A DNA stretch of 64,000 nucleotides from Clostridioides difficile_A (GCA_945909635.1 OX246690.1:1550001-1614000), one strand, 5' to 3'. Shown: positions 8,947 through 18,901, counted from the first letter of the stretch. Notes: a model not told the origin generated them from the sequence alone. Made by a program: numbers and translations.

Positions 8947-9030
8947 ATTTTATAATGTAGTTTAATCACTCTTTAGGATTTTAAAAAATAAAAAATGTAG
9001 CAGGGATAGATATATTAAAAGGAGTCTTAT

Positions 9031-9801
9031 ATGATTGAGAAAATTCATAAAAAATTCAAAGGATATTATATTTTTTTAATAATTGTAATTTTATGGAAAA
9101 TTGTATGTGTTCTGGGAATATGGAGTAGCTATATCTTGCCTCCTCCTGAAAGGGTTCTAGATACTTTCATAAAAATGATATACGATGGTTCTATTTTCTT
9201 AAATGCCTATGCTAGTATAAAAAGAATATTGATAGGTTTTTTTATAAGTTCACTGATAGCAATACCACTTGGAGTTATATTTGGAGTAAATAAAAAAATG
9301 TATGAATATTTCAAACCACTCTTTGAATTTATGCGAAGTACACCTCCACTAGCTTTAGTTCCAATGCTGATTTTATGGTTTGGGATAGGTGAAGAATCCA
9401 AAATTATAATTATCATTTTGGCATCTTTTTTCCCTATATTTTTAAATACATTGAAAGGCATAAAGAATTGCGATAATAAATTAATAGAAGTAGGTAAATC
9501 TTTTAACTTATCTAAAAAGAGAATTTTTTATAAAATAATAATTCCTAATTCTATGTTAGATATTGTTGTTGGACTTAGTTTAGGTCTTGGATATAGTTTT
9601 AGAGCTATAATTGGAGCAGAACTTATTGCAGCTTCTTCAGGTCTAGGATATTTAATTTCTGATGGAAAAGACATGTCACGAACTGATGTTGTATTGGTAG
9701 GAATTTTTGTTATTGGATTTTTAGGTATACTTTCAGATTATCTATTTTCAAAAGCAATAACAAAGTTTAGTAAAGGGAAGCAGGTTGATTTAAATGGTTA
9801 G
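9031..9801 (+). CDS. ssuC: ABC transporter permease, SsuC/TauC type
   Basis: A 256-residue BPD_transp_1 permease with about six membrane helices. The EAA-type loop falls near residues 150-175 (LIEVGKSFNLSKKRIFYKIIIP). It is the first gene of a three-gene importer, with AAAGGAG before the ATG, and its end overlaps the ATPase gene by 8 bases. Members import sulfonates, nitrate, taurine, pyrimidine precursors and similar small organic anions. The sulfonate assignment rests on family resemblance only. Confidence 0.82.
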   Translation: MIEKIHKKFKGYYIFLIIVILWKIVCVLGIWSSYILPPPERVLDTFIKMIYDGSIFLNAYASIKRILIGFFISSLIAIPLGVIFGVNKKMYEYFKPLFEFMRSTPPLALVPMLILWFGIGEESKIIIIILASFFPIFLNTLKGIKNCDNKLIEVGKSFNLSKKRIFYKIIIPNSMLDIVVGLSLGLGYSFRAIIGAELIAASSGLGYLISDGKDMSRTDVVLVGIFVIGFLGILSDYLFSKAITKFSKGKQVDLNG

Positions 9802-10525
9802 AAATGGATTTTTGTTAGAGAATATACATAAAAAATATTTAGTTGATAATAAGGAACACTTGGTTCTTGATGATGTATCTTTAAATATATCTAGCGAAGA
9901 AATCACTGTTATACTAGGTGAGAGTGGATGTGGTAAGACAACATTACTTAGAATTTTAGCAGGTCTTGAAAACGCTACTAGTGGAAATGTATATTTTTAC
10001 AATAATGATAAACAATGTATTCCAAAAGTAGGTGTAGTATTTCAAGAAAGCAGACTAATGCCATGGTTGAATGTGAGTGAAAATATACTTTTACATACTG
10101 AAAAAAAGAATAAAAATAAGGTTGATTTGGATAAGTATTTAAAAATGATGAAACTTGAAAAGTTTAAAAATTCATATCCAAATGAATTATCTGGGGGGAT
10201 GGCTCACAGAGTAAGTATAGCAAGAGCACTTTCCTTCAATCCAGATATTTTACTGATGGATGAGCCATTTGCGGCACTAGATTACTTTACAAGAAGAAAA
10301 ATGCAAAAAGAAGTTGTAAATATCCATAAAAATACTAAAAAAGGTGTAGTATTTGTGACTCACAATATAGAAGAAGCTATGGAAATAGCAAAGAAAATAA
10401 TTGTTTTTAGTAAAAATAAAGGGATTAAACAGTTTAGTGTCGAAGATGAATATAATAGAGATTTAACAAAAAGCTATTATATAAGCTTAAAAAAAGAAAT
10501 ATTAAGGGAATTGGGGGAGTTTTAA
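9794..10525 (+). CDS. ssuB: ABC transporter ATP-binding protein, SsuB type
   Basis: A 243-residue ATPase. The Walker A motif is GESGCGKTT (near 43), the Q-loop VVFQESRLMPW, the signature motif LSGGMAHR, Walker B ILLMDEPFAALD, and the switch His lies in VFVTHN. SGGMAHR instead of SGGQ is typical of the nitrate/sulfonate/taurine subfamily. It overlaps the permease gene by 8 bases, so translation is probably coupled. It energises the importer from the cytoplasmic side. Confidence 0.88.
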   Translation: MVRNGFLLENIHKKYLVDNKEHLVLDDVSLNISSEEITVILGESGCGKTTLLRILAGLENATSGNVYFYNNDKQCIPKVGVVFQESRLMPWLNVSENILLHTEKKNKNKVDLDKYLKMMKLEKFKNSYPNELSGGMAHRVSIARALSFNPDILLMDEPFAALDYFTRRKMQKEVVNIHKNTKKGVVFVTHNIEEAMEIAKKIIVFSKNKGIKQFSVEDEYNRDLTKSYYISLKKEILRELGEF

Positions 10526-11518
10526 TTGATTAAGAGAAACAAAAAGATTTTAGCAGTAATGACATCTTTAGTAATGGTGTTGGTTGGTACTGTAGGTTGC
10601 TCAACAAAAAATGACGAGAAAGATGCACCTGCAAAAAAAGAGGCTAGTTTACCTAAGGAAATAAATCTGACTTATGTGAAATCACCACTTAATGTTCCTA
10701 GTATACTTGAAAAAAAGGATGATTTATTTGGAAAGGAATTTGGAAAAGACAATATAAAAGTTAATTTTCATGAATTGACAACAGGACCAGAGCAAACTCA
10801 AGCACTAGCTGCAGGAGAGATAGACTTTTTACATGCATTAGGAGGAACATCTGCAATAATAGCTGCTTCAAATGGTGTTGGTCTTAAAGTTACAAATATT
10901 TACAGTAGATCACCAAAAGGATATATGCTTATAACTAATAATGAAAATATTAAATCTATAAAAGATTTAAAAGGCAAAAAGATAGTAGGACCAAAGGGTA
11001 CTATACTTCATCAATTGTTAATTGCAGCACTTGCTAAGGAAGGTTACACTATAGATGATGTTGAATATGTAAATATGGATATTCCTAGTGCTGCTTCTGC
11101 ATTAGAAAGCAAAAGTGCTGATGTAGCAATGCTTGCAGGTCCAACAGCATTAAAAACAATAAACTCAGGTGCTAAGATGATTGTAAATGGAGAAGGCTTA
11201 GTTAGTGGAATAATAGTTACTGCAGTAAGTGATGATTTTGCTGAAAAATATCCTGAGTTAGTAAAAAGATTTATGAAAGTTCATGAAGAGACTTTAAAAT
11301 ATATGGATGAAAACAAGGATAAAGTAATGGATGTTGTATCTAAAGAAGTGGGGCTATCTTTAGAGGAAACTAAAGAAATGTATTCTTGGTATGATTTTAG
11401 TTCTAAAATAACAGATAAAGATATAAAAGAGTTAGAAGACACACAAGAATTCTTAATGTCTAATGGAATGCAAGAGAAGAAAATAGATATTAAAGACATG
11501 TTGTACAATCAAAACTAG
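10526..11518 (+). CDS. ssuA: Substrate-binding lipoprotein of the Ssu-type importer
   Basis: A 330-residue periplasmic-binding-type protein (NMT1/SsuA-like). It has a lipoprotein signal peptide ending in the lipobox VGTVGC (Cys near 25). It starts at TTG directly after the ATPase stop codon, behind GGGGGAG. The mature part has the two-lobe pattern with LAAGEIDFLHALGGTSA near 91 and KDLKGKKIVGPKG near 145. It delivers substrate to the permease. The real ligand is unknown. Confidence 0.84.
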   Translation: MIKRNKKILAVMTSLVMVLVGTVGCSTKNDEKDAPAKKEASLPKEINLTYVKSPLNVPSILEKKDDLFGKEFGKDNIKVNFHELTTGPEQTQALAAGEIDFLHALGGTSAIIAASNGVGLKVTNIYSRSPKGYMLITNNENIKSIKDLKGKKIVGPKGTILHQLLIAALAKEGYTIDDVEYVNMDIPSAASALESKSADVAMLAGPTALKTINSGAKMIVNGEGLVSGIIVTAVSDDFAEKYPELVKRFMKVHEETLKYMDENKDKVMDVVSKEVGLSLEETKEMYSWYDFSSKITDKDIKELEDTQEFLMSNGMQEKKIDIKDMLYNQN

Positions 11519-11531
11519 AATGTTAAATTAG

Positions 11532-11585
11532 AAAATACACCCTTTTTATTATGGAAACAGCATAGTAAAAGGGTGTATTTTTTAT
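11532..11585 (+). terminator. Terminator between ssuA and the convergent DUF3793 gene
   Basis: Perfect 15-bp stem (11532-11546 with 11567-11581) with T-rich flanks on both strands; probably serves both convergent genes. Confidence 0.85.
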
Positions 11586-11603
11586 TACTATATAAAAATA
11601 CAA

Positions 11604-12200
11604 CTAAAAGCAACTTACTATTTTATCTACACTTATGTAGTCTAGTAACTTTCTCATTTTTTTACGATGAAGTAAAAACTTAGAATATGTGTCTTCTGAT
11701 TGTTTTGTATCTCCGTAAACCTTCCAATATTTAATCATAGAAACTTCATAATTACTATATCCCATAAATCCAATCACATCTTTGAGAGGATATCCTAAAA
11801 AAATTCCTATTTCATCAGGAAAAGTATCACCCTTAAGCTTATCTACTAAATGTTCTAAATAAGCATTAACATTTGTATTTTGTTTGTATCCCAGAAATTT
11901 TAAAAAATTTACTGTTTTTTTACATTTTAGCCTTTCTGATAAAGCTTTTTTGTTTACAAATAAGATTTTTAATCCCTTTTTCTTTTTATCAATAACTATA
12001 AAATCCATCTTTTTACATTTATATAGATATTTGTAAATATCACTAATTTTTTCCTCTCTATTTACATCAGTAAATGAGATATTTATTATTTCAGCAGGTT
12101 TAGAACCTAAAAAGACAGGACCTAAAACTTCTAAAAGCCATTTTATATAAGATGATTCAATTTTATTTTTACAACAAAATTGTGAATTACAACAAGACAT
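11604..12200 (-). CDS. DUF3793 family protein
   Basis: A 198-residue protein of the clostridial DUF3793 family. It has a Cys-rich N-terminus (SCCNSQFCCKN), a middle region matching that family, and the conserved FPDEIGIFLGYPLKDVIGFM segment near 137 followed by a WKVYGD motif. No signal peptide or membrane segment is present. The function is not established; members are often found near iron or flavodoxin genes. GAAGGAGG precedes the ATG. A near-perfect Fur box lies 58-72 bases upstream, so iron-repressed expression is likely. Confidence 0.8.
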   Translation of the reverse strand: MSCCNSQFCCKNKIESSYIKWLLEVLGPVFLGSKPAEIINISFTDVNREEKISDIYKYLYKCKKMDFIVIDKKKKGLKILFVNKKALSERLKCKKTVNFLKFLGYKQNTNVNAYLEHLVDKLKGDTFPDEIGIFLGYPLKDVIGFMGYSNYEVSMIKYWKVYGDTKQSEDTYSKFLLHRKKMRKLLDYISVDKIVSCF

Positions 12201-12257
12201 AAAAGATAACCTCCTTCAAATGAAAATTAATATCAATTAATTAGATTATACTATGAA

Positions 12258-12272
12258 TGATAATCAATATCA
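12258..12272 (-). promoter_or_regulatory. Fur box upstream of the DUF3793 gene
   Basis: TGATAATCAATATCA matches the 7-1-7 Fur consensus TGATAATnATTATCA at 13 of 14 defined positions. It is well placed to cover the promoter of the leftward gene. Its effect on the rightward lipoprotein gene at 12447 is uncertain because of distance. Confidence 0.75.
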
Positions 12273-12446
12273 ATAATAAAAATATATTTTTTTTTATTTA
12301 GTTACTTATTTATTATAATTTCCCAAAAAATAAATTATATCTTGTTTAATTTTAGTAAATAAAAAATAAAAATATAGAAATACTAAGTTAAGAAAGAAAT
12401 ATATTTAAATTTTTTGTAATACAAAACATCTAGGAGGGTAATAAAA

Positions 12447-13046
12447 ATGAAATTAAAAAGAACCTTATTTGTAGGACTAGCGTTAGTATTAGCTATAGGA
12501 ATGACTGCATGTACTAAAAAAACAGAAGAACCAAGTGAGAATGCAGGGAAAAATCCCAATGAATCAGTAAATAATAATGAAGGTTATATGAATTATTATT
12601 CAACAAGCTATAATGATTATATAGCAGGTTTAAATAGATATTCTATTTATGATACTCCAGAGAGTATAAATAATCAGTTTAAGGATAAAGAATATCCAGG
12701 AAATGAAAAATATTTAGCTGATGTGAAGGCTGCATATAAAGATAGTAGAGATAAAATACAATCATTTGTAACATCTCTTAAAAAAGATGGTAAAACAGAA
12801 GATACAGAATTAAAGAAAATGAATGATGAATTAATAACTGAAGGTGAAAGATTAATAAAAGATATAGATGAGAGAATAAAAAAATTAGATAATGTATCTG
12901 ATGAAGATATGAAAAAAGGTCAAAATGACTTTATGAAGATAGTTCATGGAACAGAAGATGTTGGAAATGATATAGGTAGTGGTTTTAGAAAAATGATAAA
13001 AGATATGAATGATAGACTAGGAATAACAGGAAATAATAAAAAATAA
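12447..13046 (+). CDS. Uncharacterised lipoprotein
   Basis: A 199-residue protein with a lipoprotein signal peptide (lipobox IGMTAC, Cys near 25). A charged, low-complexity linker follows (about 27-50), then a mostly helical, Lys/Asp/Glu-rich region (about 85-195). I do not recognise a domain. It is probably anchored on the outer face of the membrane. AGGAGGG precedes the ATG with normal spacing. It is monocistronic, ending in a terminator hairpin. Confidence 0.75.
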   Translation: MKLKRTLFVGLALVLAIGMTACTKKTEEPSENAGKNPNESVNNNEGYMNYYSTSYNDYIAGLNRYSIYDTPESINNQFKDKEYPGNEKYLADVKAAYKDSRDKIQSFVTSLKKDGKTEDTELKKMNDELITEGERLIKDIDERIKKLDNVSDEDMKKGQNDFMKIVHGTEDVGNDIGSGFRKMIKDMNDRLGITGNNKK

Positions 13047-13086
13047 TAGAGTAAATATCTAGTTAGAAAATAAAAAAGTTTCACAA

Positions 13087-13134
13087 TATATGGAAGCCCT
13101 AAAAGTATTATCTTTTTTGGGCTTCATATTTTTT
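13087..13134 (+). terminator. Terminator of the lipoprotein gene
   Basis: Stem of about 11 bp with one bulged base (13089-13099 with 13119-13128) followed by a T run. Confidence 0.75.
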
Positions 13135-13352
13135 ACATTAATGATAAATTAATAATTACATAATATCATATAACTATTGAAAATACAAAGATTTAGACAC
13201 TAGAAAGTCAATAAAAGATATCTATTTATTTTTAACTAAGAAAAACAAAAAATAAAAAATTTAAATAAATTTATTGACAAATATTATTAATGAATATATC
13301 ATATATAACATAGCAACAAATGATAATCGAATTAAATTTTAAATTAAATAAC

Positions 13353-13500
13353 GTCTTATCAAGAGTGGTGGAGGGACTGGCCCTTTGAAACCCGGCAACC
13401 AGTATATTTTATATACATTGGTGCTAAATCCTGCAACTAATATAGTTGATAGATGAGTATAAATAGCTTTCTAAGCCTGAGTTTATACTCAGGCTTTTAT
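13353..13500 (+). ncRNA. SAM-I (S-box) riboswitch with terminator, upstream of metNIQ
   Basis: Contains the hallmark S-box blocks in order: CTTATCAAGAGTGGTGGAGGG, CTGGCCC, GAAACCCGGCAACC, then a GGTGCTAAATCC segment, and TGATAGATGAG closing P1. An intrinsic terminator follows (stem 13473-13482 with 13487-13496, then T run). In this class SAM binding stabilises the aptamer and favours termination. Methionine import is therefore switched on when SAM is low. It lies about 75 bases before metN. Confidence 0.96.
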
Positions 13501-13575
13501 TTTGTTATATATAAATTAAAATACATAAGCGAGGATAAACATAAAAACTTAGCATAATAATAGGGAGGAAATTTT

Positions 13576-14541
13576 ATGATTAGCATAAAAAATGTTAATA
13601 AGTATTATGGAAAGATTCAAGTACTTAAAGATGTAAGTATTGAAATAGAATCTGGAGAAATTTTTGGAATAATAGGTCATAGTGGAGCAGGAAAATCAAC
13701 ACTACTTAGATGTATAAATGGCTTAGAAGAATATCAAGAAGGTAATGTGCTTGTTTCTGATAAGGAAGTAAAGTCACTAAATGAAAAGCAAATGAGAGAT
13801 TTAAGAAAAGAACTAGGCATGATTTTCCAACACTTTTCATTACTTGAGAGAAGAACTGTATTTGATAACGTAGCATTACCATTAGAATGTTTTGGATATA
13901 CAAAATCAGAAATACAGAAAAGAGTTTTGGAGCTATTAGAAGTGGTTGGTATATCTGAAAAGAAAAATGATAAACCTAGGAACTTAAGTGGTGGTCAGAA
14001 ACAAAGAGTTGCAATTGCCAGAGCTTTAGCACTAAATCCACAAGTACTTCTTTGTGATGAAGCAACTTCAGCATTAGACCCAAATACTACAAAATCAATT
14101 CTTTCATTACTTGAAGATATAAATAAAAAATTAGGAATAACAATAATTGTTGTAACTCATCAAATGGAAGTTATAAAACAGATTTGTGGAAGAGTAGCAA
14201 TAATGGAAAATGGAGAAGTACTAGAGGTAGGAGATACAGAAGAGATTTTCTTAAGAAATACTAAGGGACTTAGAAAATTAATAGGTGAAGAAAGTATAAT
14301 TTTACCAAAAGGAACAAATATAAAGATACTATTCCCTAAAGATATTTCTAATGACGCTATTATAACGACTATGGCAAGAGAACTAAATATAGATGTATCT
14401 ATAATATTTGGCAAATTAGAACAATTTAAAGAAGATATTTTAGGTTCACTTATCATAAATGTTTCAGATAAAAGTGGGGAACAAGTAAAACAATATCTAA
14501 CTAGTAAAGGCATAAGATGGGAGGAAATGATAAATGAATAG
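13576..14541 (+). CDS. metN: Methionine ABC transporter ATP-binding protein
   Basis: A 321-residue ATPase. Walker A is GHSGAGKST (near 37), the signature LSGGQKQRVAIARAL, Walker B VLLCDEATSALD and the switch His VTHQM. A C-terminal NIL/ACT-like domain (about 245-320) binds methionine for transinhibition in characterised MetN proteins. GGGAGG precedes the ATG. The gene overlaps metI by 8 bases. Control by the SAM riboswitch supports methionine as substrate. Confidence 0.95.
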   Translation: MISIKNVNKYYGKIQVLKDVSIEIESGEIFGIIGHSGAGKSTLLRCINGLEEYQEGNVLVSDKEVKSLNEKQMRDLRKELGMIFQHFSLLERRTVFDNVALPLECFGYTKSEIQKRVLELLEVVGISEKKNDKPRNLSGGQKQRVAIARALALNPQVLLCDEATSALDPNTTKSILSLLEDINKKLGITIIVVTHQMEVIKQICGRVAIMENGEVLEVGDTEEIFLRNTKGLRKLIGEESIILPKGTNIKILFPKDISNDAIITTMARELNIDVSIIFGKLEQFKEDILGSLIINVSDKSGEQVKQYLTSKGIRWEEMINE

Positions 14542-15190
14542 TTTAATCGACTTTTTAACAACACTATTTCCAAATGCATTGTTACAAACTTTGTATATGG
14601 TTATAGTACCAACTATAGTAGCAACAATATTAGGATTTATACTAGCAATCATATTAGTAGTTACAAAACCAGATGGATTAAAACCAAATAGCACAATAAA
14701 TAGTGTTTTAGGATTTATAGTAAATATATTTAGAAGTTTCCCATTTATGATACTTATAGTTGCAATGATTCCAATAACTAGATTAATCGTTGGAACAAGT
14801 ATAGGGGAAACTGCTGCAATAGTACCAATAACTATTGGTGCAGCACCATTTATCGCTAGAATTATAGAAAGTTCGTTAAATGAAGTTGACAAAGGATTGA
14901 TAGAAGCTGCAAGATCTTTTGGGGCTACAAAGAGACAAATAGTATTTAAAGTTATGATAAAAGAAGCTATGCCTTCAATAGTATCTGGAATTACATTATC
15001 AATAATATCTATACTTGGTTATACAGCTATGGCGGGTGCAGTAGGAGCTGGAGGATTAGGTAATGTAGCACTTATTTATGGATATCAAAGATTCGATACA
15101 GCAGTAATGGTGTATACAGTAATAGCACTTGTAATATTAGTTCAGATAATACAAGGTATAGGAAATCTAGCTTACAAGAAACTAAAATAA
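14534..15190 (+). CDS. metI: Methionine ABC transporter permease
   Basis: A 218-residue permease with about five membrane helices and the EAA-loop EAARSFGATKRQIVFKVMIKEA near 136. It matches the MetI family length. Its start overlaps the end of metN and is preceded by GGGAGG inside metN. With MetN and MetQ it imports D/L-methionine. Confidence 0.94.
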   Translation: MNSLIDFLTTLFPNALLQTLYMVIVPTIVATILGFILAIILVVTKPDGLKPNSTINSVLGFIVNIFRSFPFMILIVAMIPITRLIVGTSIGETAAIVPITIGAAPFIARIIESSLNEVDKGLIEAARSFGATKRQIVFKVMIKEAMPSIVSGITLSIISILGYTAMAGAVGAGGLGNVALIYGYQRFDTAVMVYTVIALVILVQIIQGIGNLAYKKLK

Positions 15191-15226
15191 TTTAATCATA
15201 AAAACTTTAAAGAGGGGGAGTAAAAA

Positions 15227-16018
15227 ATGAAATTAAAAAAATTATTATCAGTAGCATTGGTGTCAGCAATAGCAATATCAGCAGTTGGTTGTTCAAACAA
15301 AGAGGATAAGAAAATACTAGTAGGGGCTTCATCAAATCCACACGCAAAGATACTGGAAGTAGCAAAACCTTTATTAAAAGAAAAAGGATATGATTTAGAA
15401 GTAAAAATATTTGATGACTATGTACTTCCAAACACAGCTTTAGATGAAGGTTCTTTAGATGCAAATTTCTTTCAACATATTCCATTTTTAGAGGAAACAG
15501 TTAAGGAGAAAGAATATAAACTTACGTATACAGCTAAAGTTCATATAGAGCCAATGGGATTCTATTCAGAAAAAGTTAAGTCATTAGATGAAATAAAAGA
15601 TGGAGCAGTTATAGCTGTACCAAATGATGCAACTAATGGAGCTAGAGCGCTTAAATTATTAGCAAAAAATAAAATAATAGAAGTAAAAGACGGAGAACTT
15701 ATAACTAAAAAAGATATAACTAAGAATCCTAAAAATATACAAATAAAAGAAATGAATGCAGAGCAATTACCAACAGTATTAAAGGATGTTGATGGAGCAG
15801 TTATAAATTCTAATTATGCTTTAACAGCTAACTTAAATCCTACTAAGGATGCTATAGTAATAGAGTCAAGTGATTCTCCATATGTGAATATAATAGCTTG
15901 TAGAGAAGATAATAAAGACAGTGATAAGATGAAAGCTTTATCAGAAGCTATGAACAGTAAAGAAGTTAAAAAATTTATACAAGATGAATATAAAGGAAGT
16001 ATAGTTCCAGCTTTTTAA
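15227..16018 (+). CDS. metQ: Methionine-binding lipoprotein
   Basis: A 263-residue NlpA/MetQ family protein. The signal peptide ends at the lipobox AVGC (Cys near 22). Family motifs are GASSNPHAKILE (near 32), LDANFFQHIPFL (near 76), VPNDATNGARAL (near 130) and the C-terminal PYVNIIACRE. It captures methionine outside the membrane and delivers it to MetI. It is the last gene of the operon, with a terminator 22 bases after the stop. Confidence 0.95.
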   Translation: MKLKKLLSVALVSAIAISAVGCSNKEDKKILVGASSNPHAKILEVAKPLLKEKGYDLEVKIFDDYVLPNTALDEGSLDANFFQHIPFLEETVKEKEYKLTYTAKVHIEPMGFYSEKVKSLDEIKDGAVIAVPNDATNGARALKLLAKNKIIEVKDGELITKKDITKNPKNIQIKEMNAEQLPTVLKDVDGAVINSNYALTANLNPTKDAIVIESSDSPYVNIIACREDNKDSDKMKALSEAMNSKEVKKFIQDEYKGSIVPAF

Positions 16019-16040
16019 ATTGAATATACAAAATCTATAA

Positions 16041-16078
16041 AATGAGTAAAATTAAAAATATTTACTCATTTTTTTTTA
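16041..16078 (+). terminator. Terminator of the metNIQ operon
   Basis: Perfect 10-bp stem (16041-16050 with 16061-16070) and an eight-base T run. Confidence 0.88.
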
Positions 16079-16165
16079 TAACTAGAAAGTGACAAATTTT
16101 TTGGAAGAATTGTGGTAACATATTTATAGGTAAAACTATATAAAAATGAAGAAGTGGTGGGGAAT

Positions 16166-18901
16166 ATGGAATCTAAGGGAACTTTAAGCAAGAATAAGGT
16201 CTATATACTAGCTAATGGGGTATTTTTGATTATTGCACTTTTAAATATAAATTTGTATACAGTTTCTATAAATATGTATAGGATAATTTTACTTTGGATA
16301 TTTGGATACTCTATAGTTTATATAACTAGTTTTAAAAAAGACGAATTTATAAATATATTAAAGTCAGGGTGTCTCGTATTAGTTTTTGTAAGTATTTTAG
16401 GCGTAGCAGATTTAAAACTTCAAACATTCCAAATTGTATTACTAAATTTAAGTATAATTAATATGTCTACTTTTATATATTTAACCATTTCTAAAGTAAA
16501 AAATTTGAGAATAAGCCCTGTATTAATCTTTTATAGTGCTTTTGTCATAGTAGACTATTTTATAAGAAATATTTTTAGTGATTTTAACTGGAATATGATT
16601 ATTATATTAGTTAATATTGTCGTGTCGTTGTTTAATTTGATATATTTATTGAATAAACTTGATAGCACAGTTGAACACTATAAGTTAATAAAAGATTTAT
16701 CATATTTTGCTTTTTTTACAACTATTATAGGATTTATAGCAATTTATTTTAGTGTAGTAGATACAGAGAGATTAATAGGAGTAGTGTATTTATTATTATG
16801 TAACCACACTTATTATGTATATGTATACAGTCTCAATAATAGAATAGTATATCCATATTACGAGCTTGATTATATAAATAAAAAATTAAGTAGAAAGTCA
16901 GAGCAATTAAGTAAGATAAATTTAGCTATAGAAAAAGATATGACTATACAAAGAACACTAAAGAATTATATAGACCAAAGGAAAGAGTTATTGAGACAAG
17001 CTCTTGATACAATACCAAACGTATGGATAGTAACGGATTATGATTTTAATATAAGTTATACAAATAATAAGTTTAAAGATGAATTTTCAAAAGATATGAG
17101 TAATTTTTATAAAATATTAACTTTTGTCAAAGAAGATAAAAATGTAGCTGAAAAATTAAAAAAATTTGACAATGATATAAGTATAATCGACAAGCAGGTA
17201 GAATTAAATGATAAAATCTATTTGTTGAGTTTAAGTAATAATAAAGATGAAAGTAATTACTTAATAAGCTTAAATGATATTACAAATGAAATCAAAATGG
17301 ATGAGGAAATAAGACATATAAATAAAGATTACAAAAACATTATATTAAATATTCCATCCCCTATACTTGTGAGGAGTGCTGAAGGTGGTATAAAGAAGAA
17401 TAAGATAATTAGTATAAATAAGAAATATGAAAAGAGTTTTAGATGTAATTCCAGTGATTTAGTTGGTATGACATTAGAACAGTATTTTGAAACTTTCAAT
17501 ATAGATTTCTTTGATAATAGAGAATTTAAAAGATTAAATCTTACACAAGAAAAGAAAGCTGAAATAGTAAGTTACAATGATACAGCAAACTGTATAGTTA
17601 ATTTTGTAATGTCTGATATAGATGGTGAAGACCGTGTTGAAGAAGTTAGAGTTGGAGACTACTGGTCAGATAATAAGCTATTTAAATTGCTTACATTTAG
17701 AGATATAACTAAAGAGATAAATATACTTAGAATAGCAAATGAACAAAAGATAATATACGAAAAATTACTTGATGCTATACCAGAGGCTATTTTTCTTGAA
17801 GATTTAAGTACATCAAGAGTTCTATATACAAATAGAGCTTTTAGAGAATTATTTGGAATTTCTAGTGATGTATTAGGAGCCACAACGCAAAAATATAGAA
17901 ATATATTAGTAAAAAAATACATAAATAATTTAAATATAGGAGAGAGAGAAAAGAGCATTCACATAGTAAACGAAAATAATCATATTAGAGAAGTAAAGAT
18001 GATATCAAGAACATTGTATTTTGGACAAAAGAGAAGTAGAGTTAGAATTATTAAAGATTTGAGTGTACAAAGAGAGTCTGAAAGACTTAAGAAAGCACTA
18101 ATAAAACAGAGACAATATGACCAAATGAAGATGGAGTTTTATGCTAATATATCTCATGAACTTAAGACTCCTTTAAATAATATATACAGCTCAGTTCAAC
18201 TTGTCGAAAATCTTTATAAAAAAGGAAAAATAATAGATTTTCAGAATATACTAAAAGAACATATACAAATAACTAAACAAAATATGTTTAGATTATTGAG
18301 ATTAATAGATAACATAATAAATATTTCTCAAGTTAAGTCAGAGATATATAAGATTAAAGCAGTTAATTTTGATATTATCGATATAACAGAAAGAATAGTT
18401 ACATCTATTAGCAGTTATGCTAGGTCTAAGGGAATAGATTTGATTTTTGATACAAATGAGGAAACTATGAGGGTAGGGCTTGACCCAGAATCTATAGAAA
18501 GGATAATATTGAATATATTATCAAATTCTATAAAGTTTACTTTAGAAGGTGGAGAAATTCTTGTAGGTATCTATAAAAAAGGTGAGACAGTAGAAATACT
18601 TATAAAAGATACTGGAATAGGTATAGAAAAAGATAAATTGAGTGACATATTCAATCGATTTAAACAAATTGAAAATAGTGGTATATCAAATGAATTTGGA
18701 AGTGGGATAGGATTGTGTCTTACAAAATCATTGATTGAAATTCAAAATGGGGAAATTTACATAGACAGCAAAGTAGGAGAAGGGACTGAAGTGAAGATTA
18801 TATTCCCAATTAAAGAAGTGGTTGAAGAAGTCTATGATAATTCAAATTATAATGACAATATTGAAAAATTCGAAATAGAATTTTTTGATATATACAAATA
18901 A
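16166..18901 (+). CDS. ptpA: Orphan membrane histidine kinase, PtpA (CD1492)-like
   Basis: A 911-residue protein; the ATG at 16166 follows GGTGGGG and is preferred over GTGs at 16154 and 16157. The N-terminal 235 residues form about eight membrane helices of MASE3 type. A short coiled coil and several PAS-like domains follow (about 275-640). Then come HisKA with the phospho-acceptor in NISHELKTPLNN (His 664) and HATPase (NILSNSIKFT, DTGIGIEKD, GSGIGLCLTKSL). No response regulator is adjacent. Position after metNIQ and architecture match C. difficile CD1492/PtpA, a published orphan phosphotransfer protein that represses sporulation through Spo0A. That identity is from memory of the locus. Confidence 0.8.
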   Translation: MESKGTLSKNKVYILANGVFLIIALLNINLYTVSINMYRIILLWIFGYSIVYITSFKKDEFINILKSGCLVLVFVSILGVADLKLQTFQIVLLNLSIINMSTFIYLTISKVKNLRISPVLIFYSAFVIVDYFIRNIFSDFNWNMIIILVNIVVSLFNLIYLLNKLDSTVEHYKLIKDLSYFAFFTTIIGFIAIYFSVVDTERLIGVVYLLLCNHTYYVYVYSLNNRIVYPYYELDYINKKLSRKSEQLSKINLAIEKDMTIQRTLKNYIDQRKELLRQALDTIPNVWIVTDYDFNISYTNNKFKDEFSKDMSNFYKILTFVKEDKNVAEKLKKFDNDISIIDKQVELNDKIYLLSLSNNKDESNYLISLNDITNEIKMDEEIRHINKDYKNIILNIPSPILVRSAEGGIKKNKIISINKKYEKSFRCNSSDLVGMTLEQYFETFNIDFFDNREFKRLNLTQEKKAEIVSYNDTANCIVNFVMSDIDGEDRVEEVRVGDYWSDNKLFKLLTFRDITKEINILRIANEQKIIYEKLLDAIPEAIFLEDLSTSRVLYTNRAFRELFGISSDVLGATTQKYRNILVKKYINNLNIGEREKSIHIVNENNHIREVKMISRTLYFGQKRSRVRIIKDLSVQRESERLKKALIKQRQYDQMKMEFYANISHELKTPLNNIYSSVQLVENLYKKGKIIDFQNILKEHIQITKQNMFRLLRLIDNIINISQVKSEIYKIKAVNFDIIDITERIVTSISSYARSKGIDLIFDTNEETMRVGLDPESIERIILNILSNSIKFTLEGGEILVGIYKKGETVEILIKDTGIGIEKDKLSDIFNRFKQIENSGISNEFGSGIGLCLTKSLIEIQNGEIYIDSKVGEGTEVKIIFPIKEVVEEVYDNSNYNDNIEKFEIEFFDIYK

